Shown in pieces: positions 43,777 through 53,625 of a stretch of DNA of 64,000 nt (the first letter of the stretch is position 1; the number at the start of each line of letters is the position of its first letter). The notes beneath the pieces were generated by a model that saw nothing but the letters and a program-made list of their open reading frames with translations, was not told the origin of the DNA and ran no database searches. Location of the stretch: NCBI GenBank assembly GCA_018105865.1, contig CM030840.1, forward strand, positions 7,446,006 to 7,510,005, in the 5' to 3' direction. This DNA is from Metaphire vulgaris (lineage: Eukaryota; Annelida; Clitellata; Crassiclitellata; Megascolecidae). Position numbers and translations under genes: made by a program.

Positions 43777-44903
43777 TTCTGAAGCTAGACGTGAAGTTCG
43801 TGAACTATGTATAATGCTATTGGACAATGGACAGCCATTGCAAAGCAGCGCTTGTTAGTTATTTTTTCAGTATTTGAGATAGCAAATGAACATATATACT
43901 ATTAGATATTACTGAATGATCACTGATCAGTGATCACCGTTGGTATTGCTATAAAATTTCGTTTTGTAAGTGTGTAATAAACTAATAATGATCGGTAAAT
44001 GATCGGTAGGGACCTCTAAAATTCAAAATAATTTCATAATGTTGTTGGATTATTCAATTATATTCAAAATGGAATCATTTCAGGGGTGCCCCACAAAAAA
44101 CCAGCAAAAATTTTTTCCCCAGCTACTAAGGATCATCCTAGGGCGGATGATTCTAAGTGGAGGAAAGGGAAAGAGTCTCTTCCTAGTGTTGACAAGCAAA
44201 AGGAATGAAGCAGAATGGCTAGTGCCGATGATCTTTTGTCTTGGTCCGTACGCGGCTCTTCCGCCCCAGGCGGTGCCAACCCATGATACGCCACTGGGTC
44301 ATGCTGGTACAAGGCTGTGGATAGCTGCAAACATTCCTGACAACTGCGGCAACCAACGTAACTTGATACAGCTGGCATCAGATAAGCTGATACCTTCATG
44401 GCGTTCTCTGAGAACAAAGGCCCAAATCTGCGTTCCATGGGTAATTGGGAGTAAGGGAAAGGAAATGGATGGGAAGGGAATGATGAGATGCAGTTGAAAG
44501 AGCTGCGTTCTGTTGACACAAATTCTGTAGAATTCGATTTAGATTTCCCACACCTCTACATTGCCCGCACCTAGCATTTTTGTTTGTAAAAAATCGCATA
44601 GCCCACGGACAGTAAGCGCGAAAATACGGTACCCACACTCCTGCATCACTGTACCGCTACTGGCCCAAGACTAGGGCAACTCCCTCATAGAGTTTCCATC
44701 CTGCCTTCCAGAAGTCAGTACTTTATACCCATCCTTCATAATTTCCCCTGTCTGAGACTATCGTGTCTTTGAAAGTCCTACGATATCCCACTTTAGCTTC
44801 TACAAACATATAAGAGCTATCTGTATTTGATTTACATGCAGCCCACATTTGTCATTTTTATTTCGAAAAATAGCAAAGCACACAGAAAAAATGTGGAGCT
44901 TAC

Positions 44904-45010
44904 TTTGAATTCTCCCTTTTCTCTCCATCCCAGGATCCTGCCAATGCATCCAATTCAGCCTGCCTAAGAGCTGAAGGAGCATCAATGATTGCCTTTGCTG
45001 ACTGCACAAC
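44904..45010 (-). CDS. USP5: USP5 coding exon 4
   Basis: 107 bases encoding VVQSAKAIIDAPSALRQAEL and ending in WDGEKRENSK. It corresponds to the helix and W-x-G-E motif just before the ZnF-UBP domain. Acceptor aatttcag, donor AAA|gtaagc, leaving two bases of a Lys codon. Confidence 0.92.
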
Positions 45011-45494
45011 CTGAAATTCGAACAACAGTTTTAATGAAAGGAAACACAGGTGCTCTTTGCAATGAGGTAATGAACTAAGACTAGATCTGAAGTTGTCACA
45101 TGAATTTCAAAGTGAGCAGAACAAGAGCTTTCCACATTGAGTTTACAAACAAATACTAGTAACAATTATGCAAGCCTCCCCCTCTTAAGAACTATACAAA
45201 AATTTTAATAGAAACTTCAGACTTAAAATCATAACTTCAAAGGAAATGCACTAGCATCAATATTTATGTGCATGTATAAGCAAATAGTTCTGAGACACTT
45301 TTGAACAGATATGTTTTTATTTAGTATCTAAGATTCTCTCATAGACTTCCAGATTAGCAGGGCAGAGATAGAAATGCGTGCAAAGTTCACTTGAGTGCTC
45401 TGTGTAAAACTAAATGTTTCTTCGCAATGTAATGAAGTGATCATCTAAAAGCACAATTCATAGCAGCCATCAAAAGTTCACATAGATAATAATC

Positions 45495-45778
45495 GGGGTA
45501 GAAAGTTAGCAGAGTGGTAACAACACTGGACGATGGAGCAGAAGGTTGCGGGTTCGATCCCCGCAGGAGCCCTATGGTCAACTCAGCCTTACTCGCTAGA
45601 GGGCGGTTGTAAACTGAGGAGCAGCATTAAGCTGCAAAGGTAAAACATGGGTCTGGGGAAATTAAAGGTAACCTACCCCAGATTAATGGCCTATACCACC
45701 TATGTCACTGATTGTCCAGGTCAGAGATAAGTGCCGGAACCCAACGCTCAGACTCGAGTACGGGACCTTACTTTACCT
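45495..45778 (+). mobile_element. tRNA-headed SINE, copy 2
   Basis: Box A TAGCAGAGTGG and box B GGTTCGATCCC are both close to consensus. The body shares ACTCAGCCTTA and TAGAGGGCGGTTG with copy 1 and GCAGCATTAAGCTGC with the 5S-headed SINE. The tail is TTACTTTACC. A perfect 12-bp duplication, tagataataatc, lies at 45483-45494 and 45779-45790. It sits between USP5 exons 3 and 4. Confidence 0.93.
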
Positions 45779-45980
45779 TAGATAATAATCTGGAATATGA
45801 CCCTAATGTGATTCTAATCATAAACCAACTTCAAATAATGAGCTACTTTAAAATGCTCACATTAAGTCATAATAATTGACATTTAAACCCACATGAGCTA
45901 AATCACATCCAAGTAAAATTTATAATAAATTAACAAAAGTGCAATGTGCACATGCAAAATGATTATAAATTATTTTCAAC

Positions 45981-46099
45981 CTGAGCTGGTAAACCTGGAA
46001 ATGACAGTGGAAATTCTATCCACTCAGGCAGAATGACAATGCTGAATAATTCCTCCACATCATACTTTCGTTCTCCTGCATCAAATCCTCCTTCCATTC
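45981..46099 (-). CDS. USP5: USP5 coding exon 3
   Basis: 119 bases encoding GMEGGFDAGERKYDVEE and SIVILPEWIEFPLSFPGLPAQ in order. It matches the VEGGF ... VILPD part before the zinc finger. Acceptor tttatgtatag, donor CAG|gttgaa. Confidence 0.92.
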
Positions 46100-46486
46100 C
46101 TATACATAAATTATGGAATAACTCAATCAATTATCAACAATCAAGCCAAGGGCAATAGCTATGATATTTCACAAAAACCAACTCATGAGTGAGAGTGCTA
46201 AAGATTTTCCATACTAAGATCAATTTACAAAACACAAATGTCCAAAGAAAGCAAAATGTAAGAAGAATATGACATCTAATAGCAATACATTCAATACAAT
46301 ACATACATCTTGAACAAATAAATTATGCAAGGTTACATGAACACGCATTGAAAATAATAGCTGCAGATACTTGATTCAAAAGATGTTTCAAATGTACAGA
46401 GTGAGCAACTGATTAATTTTATGGAATGATATTAAGTGAATATTTATATGCAATTCTAAACAACTTGGTGTAGCATCAGTGTTTAC

Positions 46487-46541
46487 CAATTGCTAGACGT
46501 GTTGGCTTCTTAGCCTCTGCTTCATCTGTATCAGTCACAAT
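46487..46541 (-). CDS. USP5: USP5 coding exon 2
   Basis: 55 bases after aaattttcag, ending ATTG before gtaaac. It encodes IVTDTDEAEAKKPTRLAI; the KPTRLAI motif followed by G on the next exon is a USP5 hallmark. The first part is an acidic linker that varies between species. Confidence 0.9.
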
Positions 46542-46716
46542 CTGAAAATTTAAAAAACAGTAAAAAAACGTGTGCAATTGTGAACCATCAAATATTTTTT
46601 AAAATTGCAATTTGGTTTGGTAACAGTAATGCTGAAGTAACTCGATAAAGACCTTAAGATTTCTAAAATGCTCAGATCTGCAAATATATATTAGCCTGCA
46701 TTATGGTTTTACATCT

Positions 46717-46787
46717 TTTTCTTCTTCTTCTTCTTCTTGTTCTCCTCCTCCTCCTCCTTCTTCTTCTTCTTCTTCTTCTTCTTCTTT
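46717..46787. repeat. (TTC)n microsatellite at a LINE tail
   Basis: TTC and TCC repeats directly after the 3' end of the minus-strand LINE at 46790-47200; on that strand it is (GAA)n. Confidence 0.9.
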
Positions 46788-46789
46788 AA

Positions 46790-47200
46790 GTGCCATGTAT
46801 TGCTACGTCTGCGACCAATGCCGACCATGGATTTCCGCTCTTCCCTGTTTCTGGGTTTCCTTATCAGTTTGAAGTTGTCTTTAGTTCCTGCCACTTCTCT
46901 TGTGCTGTCTGTATACTTTGTTCTTTGTCTTCCTCTTGCTCTTTCCCCCCTATTTTTCTTGTTATGACTAGATTTTTCAATACATCCTTCCTAATTAGAT
47001 GTCCGAAAAATTCCAACTGTAGCTTTCTTATGGTTTGTAGCAATTTTCTTTTTACACCAAAGGCTTTTAAAACTTCCTCATTGGTTATTTTTTCTGTCCA
47101 TGAAATTGTTTGCATACACCTGAGAAACCACATCTCTGCAGCTTCCAGTTTCCTTTCTGTTTTTTTTGTCAACTTCCATGTTTCTGATCATACATCAGAA
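46790..47200 (-). mobile_element. LINE C-terminal fragment with (GAA)n tail
   Basis: The minus strand reads RKLEAAEMWFLRCMQTISW, TNEEVLKAFGVKRKLLQTIR and LEFFGHLIRKDVLKNLVI, then a basic end. A close relative is at 55000-55230. Confidence 0.82.
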
Positions 47201-47354
47201 CTCCCCAAACATAGCTTTGAAGAATTCTAAGCCGTGTTGTTGTTGTAATGTGTTTGTTTGTGAGGCTCTTTTTAAGTTGTGTGAAGGTTGTCTTTGTCAT
47301 TCCTATTCTACAAAATTGCTACCTTGCCAATGTCAAGTAGCCATTGATTGAAAT

Positions 47355-47515
47355 CAGTGTTTTATCCAGACTCCAGGCCTTTGGGAGGGGAAATTGACTT
47401 GGCTGGAGGGAAGAGACATTCCTCAATGCAAAAATTTGTCAGTGCCTAAATTTGGGGGAGGGGAATTTTGAGGAATTTTAGGGGGATCTCCCCAACAGGC
47501 CTGGATAAAACACTG
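47355..47515. mobile_element. Short hAT-like MITE, 161 bp
   Basis: Ends CAGTGTTTTATCCAGACTCC and GGCCTGGATAAAACACTG. Perfect 8-bp duplication attgaaat at 47347-47354 and 47516-47523. Same family as 12193-12346. Confidence 0.87.
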
Positions 47516-47627
47516 ATTGAAATTGTCTTAAATTGTCTTGGCAGCCACTGCACATATGAGTGACATTTTGCTTGAAGTGTAGCCATTGCTCACTTTCCAC
47601 AATCACTGCCATGTTCACCAATTACTC

Positions 47628-48058
47628 TTAACCCTTTAACGCTGGGGAATCCTTAAACAGAAAACTCCATGCACCCAGGAGTATCCGTCTTGAAAAAGTG
47701 CTCGACGCCGGGACTTTTGGCCATTTTTCAGGCAAAACTTTTTCTCCAACTCACAATTGCTAGGGCTGTATGAAAGCTACAAAACTGTGGCATACCTCAT
47801 CTTTTAGGACTCTCATTTCTCTTTCTAACCATTCGTGAAGAAAATGGTAAAAGAATTTTGGGGTCCCTTTCATACCCAAAAAACAGACCACCTCACCCCA
47901 AAAATCAAAATTTTTATTCACAGCTCAGCGACCAAAAATCTTAAGCGACAAGCTATCTAAGTTGAGCAGTGAAGTCGTCGGGAAATCAAAATGGAGCAAA
48001 ATGTTACAAGAATTGTGCAAATCAGATCAAATATGACAGAGATATAAATTATTTTTAA
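47628..48058. mobile_element. TTAA-bounded segment, possibly piggyBac-like
   Basis: TTAA with CCCTTTAACGCTGGGG at the left, and TTAA with CCCACTGACTCG after the right edge. The interior shares text with the 26-27 kb element (for example TCATTTCTCTTTCTAACCATTCGTG-like wording). The right end is not inverted relative to the left, so the limits are uncertain. Confidence 0.4.
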
Positions 48059-48279
48059 CCCACTGACTCGTGTGACTAAAAAATGTCGCTCTGTGCAATT
48101 TCACGAGAAGACAGGTCAGACTTGTGCAAAAATGGTTTGTACTCATCCGAATTGCTTGGAAAGTCACTTTCAACATTTTCGAGGGCTGCAAGAATGTTTA
48201 CTGAACACAATCTTTTAGCCATTTTGGATAAAACAGAGAAATATTCACATCTTGAATTTCTTGAATTTCATCACCTTAC

Positions 48280-49022
48280 CCTAAATCCGGGCAAGACTGA
48301 GCTGCTGTGGCTGAGCAATCCGAGGAGAGGCCACCTGACCGACCCAACACCGCTGAGCCTCGTCGGGCATCTCAACGCGTTGACTTGGCTCGTGTTTTTT
48401 CCAACTCCGACGAATAAGAGAAGTTCGCCGCTACATCACAATACCGGCCTCTATTCATCTTGTCCGCGCTCTCGTACTCTCGAGACTGGACTATTGTAAT
48501 AGCGTCCTTCTTGGACTTCCTGGGAACCAGCTGAATAAACTGCAAATGTTCATCAACGCCTCCGTTCAAATTATTTTTGACTTGAAGTGGCATGCCCACG
48601 TTACACCAGTGCTTAGGGACAGGCTTCATTAGCTTCGGGTCCCGGAGCACATAGCCTACAAGCGGTGTTGGCTGACTTTTCGCACTCTTCAGGACCTCGT
48701 CAGCCCCAATTACTTGTCAAGCCTGATACGGAGACAAACGACAACTGGGCGCCATTTGCAGCTGAGATTCAGCAGCCACCACCGGCTGTATGTTCCTCCT
48801 CCGGCCAGGACTCCGAAGTTTGGCGAGCATTCAATGACTCGGGGAAACCCACTTCTGTGGAATGCGCTCCCTGATGCCCTGGCTGGGGTTACCTCTCCCA
48901 AGACATTTGCGAAAGACCTAAAAACGTACTTGGTTACAAGATCGTATGACATTACATACTGTTGACTGTACAGTGCTTTTGGTTTTGGCTTATGGCTATG
49001 TTACTGCGCTTCATAAATTGTC
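48280..49022 (+). mobile_element. L2-type LINE, 5' truncated
   Basis: Frames in order: LTLNPGKTELLWLSNPRRGH, then NKLQMFINASVQI-type text, then VPPPARTPKFGEHSMTRGNP, LLWNALPDALAG and FAKDLKTYLVTRSY, stop at 48963. The 3' UTR has GTGCTTTTGGTTTTGGC and passes into an (ATA)n tail. Confidence 0.87.
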
Positions 49023-49029
49023 GATGATG

Positions 49030-49096
<67 letters not shown>
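49023..49096. repeat. (ATA)n microsatellite at the L2 tail
   Basis: About 23 ATA units starting right after the L2 3' end. Confidence 0.93.
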
Positions 49097-49098
<2 letters not shown>

Positions 49099-49140
49099 TA
49101 ATCACACCGTGGTTGTTTACATCACCGCAAACTACTTTCA

Positions 49141-49440
49141 TAAATTAACAGTCTTTTAAGTGCGAGCTGTAATTCGATGATATTTTTTATCTTATCTGAC
49201 TCAGGATTGGCTGACGGTCCACAGACTTGAGAAAAAGAGTTCTGTGTATTTAAGACCTTTTAAAATCATGTGCTGTGAAATTTAAATACTGTTTAAATAA
49301 CTGCTGTAATTAGCTGATATATTTATTTGTGTCTTATTTGACTCAGAATTGATTGTTAATCGTCTGAGCCAGTAATATCTGGCTAACAGACTTGAGAAAA
49401 ATAGAGTTCTGCATATTTAAGACCTTTGAAAATCATGTAA
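49141..49440. repeat. Two diverged tandem copies, about 150 bp each
   Basis: GAGTTCTGTGTATTTAAGACC near 49239 recurs as GAGTTCTGCATATTTAAGACC near 49405. CTGACTCAGGATTGGCTGA recurs as TTGACTCAGAATTGATTG, and CAGACTTGAGAAAAA occurs in both. No coding value. Confidence 0.7.
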
Positions 49441-49454
49441 CGCCAAGGCTGGGT

Positions 49455-49780
49455 GGTTCACCGACATTTGCGCCCCGACATTTGTGCGACCGACATTTGC
49501 ACGACGACAAATGCGCAAATGTAAAATCGACATTTGCGCGCCAACATTTGCGCGCTGACATTAGCGCGTATTTCGAGGAAGCACGAATTGCGCTATAAAT
49601 TAAAAAGTAACTATAGTCTTAATCATAACCCAAAATCAAACCCAAAATAACCCAAAATCAACCCCTAACTCTAATCTTAACCCTAAACCTATTATTGTAT
49701 AATATTGCGCAAATGTCGGCGCGCAAATGTCGGCACGCAAGTGTCGGTGCGCAAATGTCGTTCGCGCATTTGATGGGTCA
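49455..49780. repeat. Element with clustered GACATTTGCGC termini
   Basis: The left 120 bases hold at least five GACATTTGCGC-like words; the right 80 hold four GCGCAAATGTCGGC words, the inverse. Between them is a C-rich AACCC-type segment. The multiple inverted termini look like a DNA element of unknown type; the flanks ggttcac and gggtcac could be the target site. Confidence 0.6.
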
Positions 49781-50440
49781 CTGGCTGTGTTTGGGCTGGT
49801 TCATAATACAGTGTCAAGCCGGGTTTGGGAAGGCTCGTAGTACAGTGCCAGGTTGGGTTTGGGCAGGTTTGGTGTTAAAGGGTAAAAGGGAGTCTCTATA
49901 CCCACCTCTAGCCAAACAATCCTACATTTGAATCAAGTCAAGCTAGGCATTCTGGTCTATTGGTCTTTCCAATCATATCTGGATTTTGTCCTCTGCCTCC
50001 TCCCATATCCAACACTAGCCAAGTTTGGATATCAGAATAAGGTCAATTATTTTTAAGGAAGCCGGTCATGCCTAATGGGCAAAAACACTAGTTAACAATG
50101 AATGCCACTTGTTCGCGAACATGCTTCAATTTTTAAAAAGAGAACCATAATATCCATCAACAAGGACCCAGATAATATGGACACTCATTTAATGCAGACC
50201 ATTTATTGGACTGTACAATACTTGTTTGCTTTCTTTGGACTCAGCACAGACCTTTTGGCAACACTTTTTCTGGTCCTTGTCAATCTGTGTTAATGGGGTT
50301 TAATTGTACAAACCTCAAGACTTCATAAGTATATAAAATAAAGTAATTTAAAATACCTGTCTCTATTTCATTAAAATCACAAATATTAGAATTTTCAAAA
50401 TAAAGCACAGATCCATCAATACAAGTATTTCTGATCTTAC

Positions 50441-50566
50441 CTCATGTCTTATTCTTTTAATTCTCAAAAAAACAGCATGAGATGTTTTGCGGAAATACAT
50501 TTCAACATGCCTACGTCCAAGACCCAAGAATGTGTTCATACAAATGAATAGCCCATCCTCAGTTTC
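50441..50566 (-). CDS. USP5: USP5 coding exon 1 of those found (expected exon 2)
   Basis: Forty-two codons, phase 0 at both ends, starting after ctttttcag and ending CATGAG before gtaaga. It encodes ETEDGLFICMNTFLGLG followed by RRHVEMYFRKTSHAVFL, which matches the conserved N-terminal zinc-finger-like region of USP5. In vertebrates the exon before this one ends with a DECAFSFD-type motif; I did not find it upstream. Confidence 0.92.
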
Positions 50567-51289
50567 CTGAAAAAGATATAGAGTGAGTTACCAGAACCAA
50601 CTGTGCAAAACAAAATCGTTAAAAATGCAAAATGGTGTGTGACTGTCTTTAAAATATAACCACATGTGGTGCAAATACTGGCACTTGACAGAACACATTC
50701 GTAATCGATGTCGGCATATAGTCCACCTTGAGCACATTGTTTAGGCATTACTGCATTTTCGCACACATTGCCCTAAGGTTTTAAGATTCTTTACAAACAA
50801 AACATAAGGTGTGGGCAATGCGGAGATGCAGGCAATCTGGATCGAATTCTACAGAAATCGTGTCAACAGTTCTTTCCACTGCAACTCCTCATACCTTTCC
50901 CACCAATTTCCTGTGTATCTTCTTTAACTTTTAGTTGCATTGGTTCACTAGAAATGGACTTATGCATTACAGCATGGCTTATGATGACTGTACTATAAGT
51001 TTCTGACCCCTCATCAGTGTATTTATTGAACATTTATTAATTATATTTATTTATTATAACGCCTCTGAGTAGAAAAAAAGAGGCGCTATACAAATGCTAC
51101 ATTACATCAGGGGTCTCTAAAGTTTTTCAACCGCGGACCACATTGCTGACTTCTGACGGTTCCACGAGCCACATGAACAATACATTTAATTTAGTAAAAT
51201 AGGCCTACAATATAATGCGAATGAATAACTGACAATAATTCCAGCCCCACTAATGCGCTGCAGATCACTCGTGAATTTGTTGAAGCCTC

Positions 51290-51680
51290 TGACTTACTTC
51301 ATTCATGGATACGCTAAAATCGTCTTTTACTTAATCCAGCTAAAATTCAGCTCATCTGGTTTGAGGTCAGCTCTTAAAAATTGATCATCTGTCTATGCAG
51401 TCTGCCTTCCCTGGCCTCTTTCTCCTCTTCTGTCCGTGATCTTGGTATAATTCTTGACTCTGAGTTAACCTTTATGGATCATATTAACTCACTTTGTCGC
51501 AGTTGCTTCTATCATCTCCGCCAGCTTAGAGTAATTCGACGTACACTAGACATGCATCTGCTTCTATTTTGATTCATGCATTTATTTGCTCAAGGCTCAA
51601 CTACTGTGGTTCACTTTTTGCTGGTCTTCCATCGGTGCGACTTGATAAACTCCAGATGGTTCTTCGTTCGTTAGTTAGTG
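51290..51680 (+). mobile_element. CR1/L2-type LINE fragment
   Basis: The plus strand reads VRDLGIILDSELTFMDHINS then LCRSCFYHLRQLRVIRRTLD, with further frames encoding RFHRCDLINS-like text. This is the region after RT. It is followed by telomere-like words in both strands at 51670-51740. Confidence 0.75.
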
Positions 51681-52011
51681 TTACGGTGAGGGTTAGGGCT
51701 ATGGTTAGACTAAAACTCTAACACTCACCCTAACCCTAATATCTCTTCACTGGGGTCCGGATAACGGGAAAGTAACCAAGTTTTTTTCATGTTTCATTTT
51801 GGTTGATATATTTTTAAAAAATTTACACAAATTTGCTTTGCTCATCTTCACTCTTATTCTTAAATAAATTAATACTATAAAAAGTTTACGAAAGTTTAAC
51901 CTTAAGACTTAAGTCTAAGGGGTGCGAAACCTTATTACAAATTTTTATGGGTGCAGGGCATAAAAATGGTTGGAACCCACTGCTTTAACAACATATTGTA
52001 CTTGTTATAAT

Positions 52012-52068
52012 AATGTGATTTTAAGTGGTTTAGGGGGCTAAGTAAGCCTGTGTGAAAACCACTGTCAG
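52012..52068 (-). mobile_element. Solo LINE 3'-terminal stem-loop module
   Basis: TAATGTGATTTTAAGTGGTTT and GTGTGAAAACCACTG match the 3' end of the LINE at 21935-22330, but nothing of the LINE body remains. Confidence 0.7.
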
Positions 52069-52600
52069 GCTACTCAACAATCTGGGAAAAGAAAACTGAA
52101 ACCAACGCCAATAAATGAATTATCGCAATTTCTGGCGTTGGGCGGTTCCCAAATTCAGAATGCATTAATCACAAGTGAGTCAACCCCCCCCCCCCCCATA
52201 AGAGAGACAATTCAGACCGTCAGTTCAGCTTCAACTTCCATCGTATCAAATGTAATAAATCAAGATCCAATAACGAACCGGAGTATCAAATGAAAACGCA
52301 GCTTCATCTTTATGCACTTTATCCAACGCCGAAGGAATTCTTATTCGACCCAAATGCGGCAACAACGCATCCGCCATGTCAGTACTACGATCAGCAACTG
52401 TCGCCCAACAAGTCTCGATTATAAACGACCGACCGGCCCAAAGGTGTAGACTTTGACAGAGTCTCCAAGCCTCAGTCTCCGAGTCTCTGAGTCTCGAGTC
52501 CCTTGTTACGTCGGCAAAATATGATAAATTTTAATCCATTCTATGGTTCCACCATAGACTTTATTCGCTTTAATTATGATATTATTGGTCTGTGGATAGT

Positions 52601-53115
52601 AGGGCAGCGCCGAGTAACTCGAGTAACGCGAGTACTCGACTCCAAATTGGAGTCGAGTAATTTTTTTGGAGTCGAGTACTCGCATAGAATAACTAAACAA
52701 AGAATAGAATAGATAAATAAAGAATAACCAAAGAATTTCATTAAAATTTGGCCTATCGTTATTTGTTACAAATAATTATTAATCAGTTTTATTTAGGTTA
52801 TTCTTATTCGTTATGCCCCAGTTAGTTAAGGTGTTGTCCACAGTGGGCCAACGCTACTGAAGACCTCATATTTTTGCCAGTACCGGTAAAAATAGTTTCT
52901 GTTCTGTAACTTCTGTTATACTAAATTTGAAAACGCTTGAATATCCGAAAAATTGATATATAACTGTATCTAATGTTCTGCTTTGGTTAAATGAGGGCCA
53001 TGAGGCAAATAATAAGCATTATGTGACGTGCAACGTTTGCAAATCATGTATTTCCAGTTTTACGCGAGTACTCGAGTGCTCTACTCGACTCTAAACTACT
53101 CGGTTAGCGCACTCC
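52601..53115 (+). mobile_element. Non-autonomous hAT with GAGTACTCG palindromes
   Basis: Starts AGGGCAGCGCCGAGTAACTC and ends CTCGGTTAGCGCACTCC. Perfect 8-bp duplication tggatagt at 52593-52600 and 53116-53123. The segment near 53040 encodes NKHYVTCNVCKSCISS-like text in copies, a remnant of a BED zinc finger. Confidence 0.87.
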
Positions 53116-53131
53116 TGGATAGTATGGATAC

Positions 53132-53167
53132 TGGGGCTGCGCTAACTACTCGGTTAGCGCAGCCCTA
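53132..53167. mobile_element. Two-ended hAT relic: almost only its TIRs
   Basis: GGGCTGCGCTAAC and GTTAGCGCAGCCC form a perfect 13-bp inverted repeat around a 6-base loop. The flanks atggatac (53124-53131) and atggatag (53168-53175) look like a target duplication. Confidence 0.72.
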
Positions 53168-53184
53168 ATGGATAGTATGGATAC

Positions 53185-53397
53185 CAAATACATGATTTGC
53201 CGTTGCACGTTTGCCGCTGTAATTTTAGAAATATGGTATAATCTTCGAATATTCAAGCGTAATTCAATAAACGGTAAAATTTTAATTAATTTATTTGGTT
53301 ATTCTTTATTTATCTATTCTATTCTTTATTTAGTTATTCTATTAGTACTGACTCTTACTCGACTCCAATTTGGAGTCAGTACATTTACTCGGCTATA
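53185..53397 (-). mobile_element. Reverse, truncated copy of the same hAT family
   Basis: Reads as the inverse of the 52601 element (ATACATGATTTGCCG, TCGACTCCAATTTGGAGTC). Perfect 8-bp flanks atggatac at 53177-53184 and 53398-53405. Confidence 0.72.
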
Positions 53398-53450
53398 ATG
53401 GATACCACGCATTTGCCCAAGTTGCCGCTGTAATTTTAAAATTTAGTATA

Positions 53451-53453
<3 letters not shown>

Positions 53454-53507
<54 letters not shown>
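53454..53507. repeat. (ATT)n microsatellite
   Basis: About 18 ATT units. Confidence 0.93.
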
Positions 53508-53509
<2 letters not shown>

Positions 53510-53591
53510 GCAAATAGCACCATTTCTAATACTCAAGGGATCAATCGATGGTACTTCAAATCCATCCGCAAAAGACCAGGTCATTCCAGAG

Positions 53592-53592
<1 letters not shown>

Positions 53593-53625
<33 letters not shown>

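Larger units (their letters stand above)
39933..44296 (+). mobile_element. hAT-type DNA transposon, 4.36 kb, with remains of its own ORF
   Basis: The left end CAGTGGTGTAGGAGG and the right end CATGATACGCCACTG are imperfect inverses. The flanks ggccatgc (39925-39932) and ggtcatgc (44297-44304) form an 8-bp duplication with one mismatch. Coding blocks at 40262-41182 and 43053-43776 look like two halves of one protein. A LINE and a second hAT fragment lie between them. Confidence 0.75.
13613..50566 (-). other. USP5: USP5 gene: ubiquitin C-terminal hydrolase 5 (isopeptidase T), 19 coding exons, first exon missing
   Basis: USP5 disassembles free, unanchored polyubiquitin chains in the cytosol and nucleus and so recycles ubiquitin for the proteasome. 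The joined exons give about 766 residues; vertebrate USP5 has about 835-858, and the lost exon 1 accounts for some 40. Domains in order: an N-terminal cryptic zinc-finger-like region (exons 1-3 as numbered here), ZnF-UBP (exon 5), the Cys box NLGNSCYMNS (exon 7), two UBA domains (exons 16-18) inside the catalytic fold, and the His box GHYVCHI with NDEKV (exon 19). All introns I defined are GT-AG and phases agree throughout except at exon 8. The intron positions resemble those of vertebrate USP5. It could equally be called USP5/13, since invertebrates usually have one such gene. Introns up to 6.9 kb are filled with transposons. Confidence 0.95.

Noticed and set aside
44039..44519. ORFs of 152 and 128 residues on opposite strands near the right end of the 4.4-kb transposon
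   Set aside because: They overlap each other and the transposon terminus and show no domain.
45495..45570. Possible tRNA gene
   Set aside because: Box A and box B are present, but the acceptor ends do not pair, and the unit continues into a SINE body with a 12-bp target duplication.
49455..49780. CRISPR-like spaced repeats
   Set aside because: Repeat units are short, irregularly spaced and inverted between the two sides, and this is an animal genome.
50536..50766. Minus-strand ORF upstream of USP5 exon 1 as the missing first exon
   Set aside because: It reads through the acceptor of the conserved exon and has no match to the USP5 N-terminus.
51108..51982. hAT element between CAGGGGTCTCTAAAG and GGAACCCACTG
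   Set aside because: Each end looks hAT-like, but the flanking 8-mers do not match, so they probably belong to different elements.
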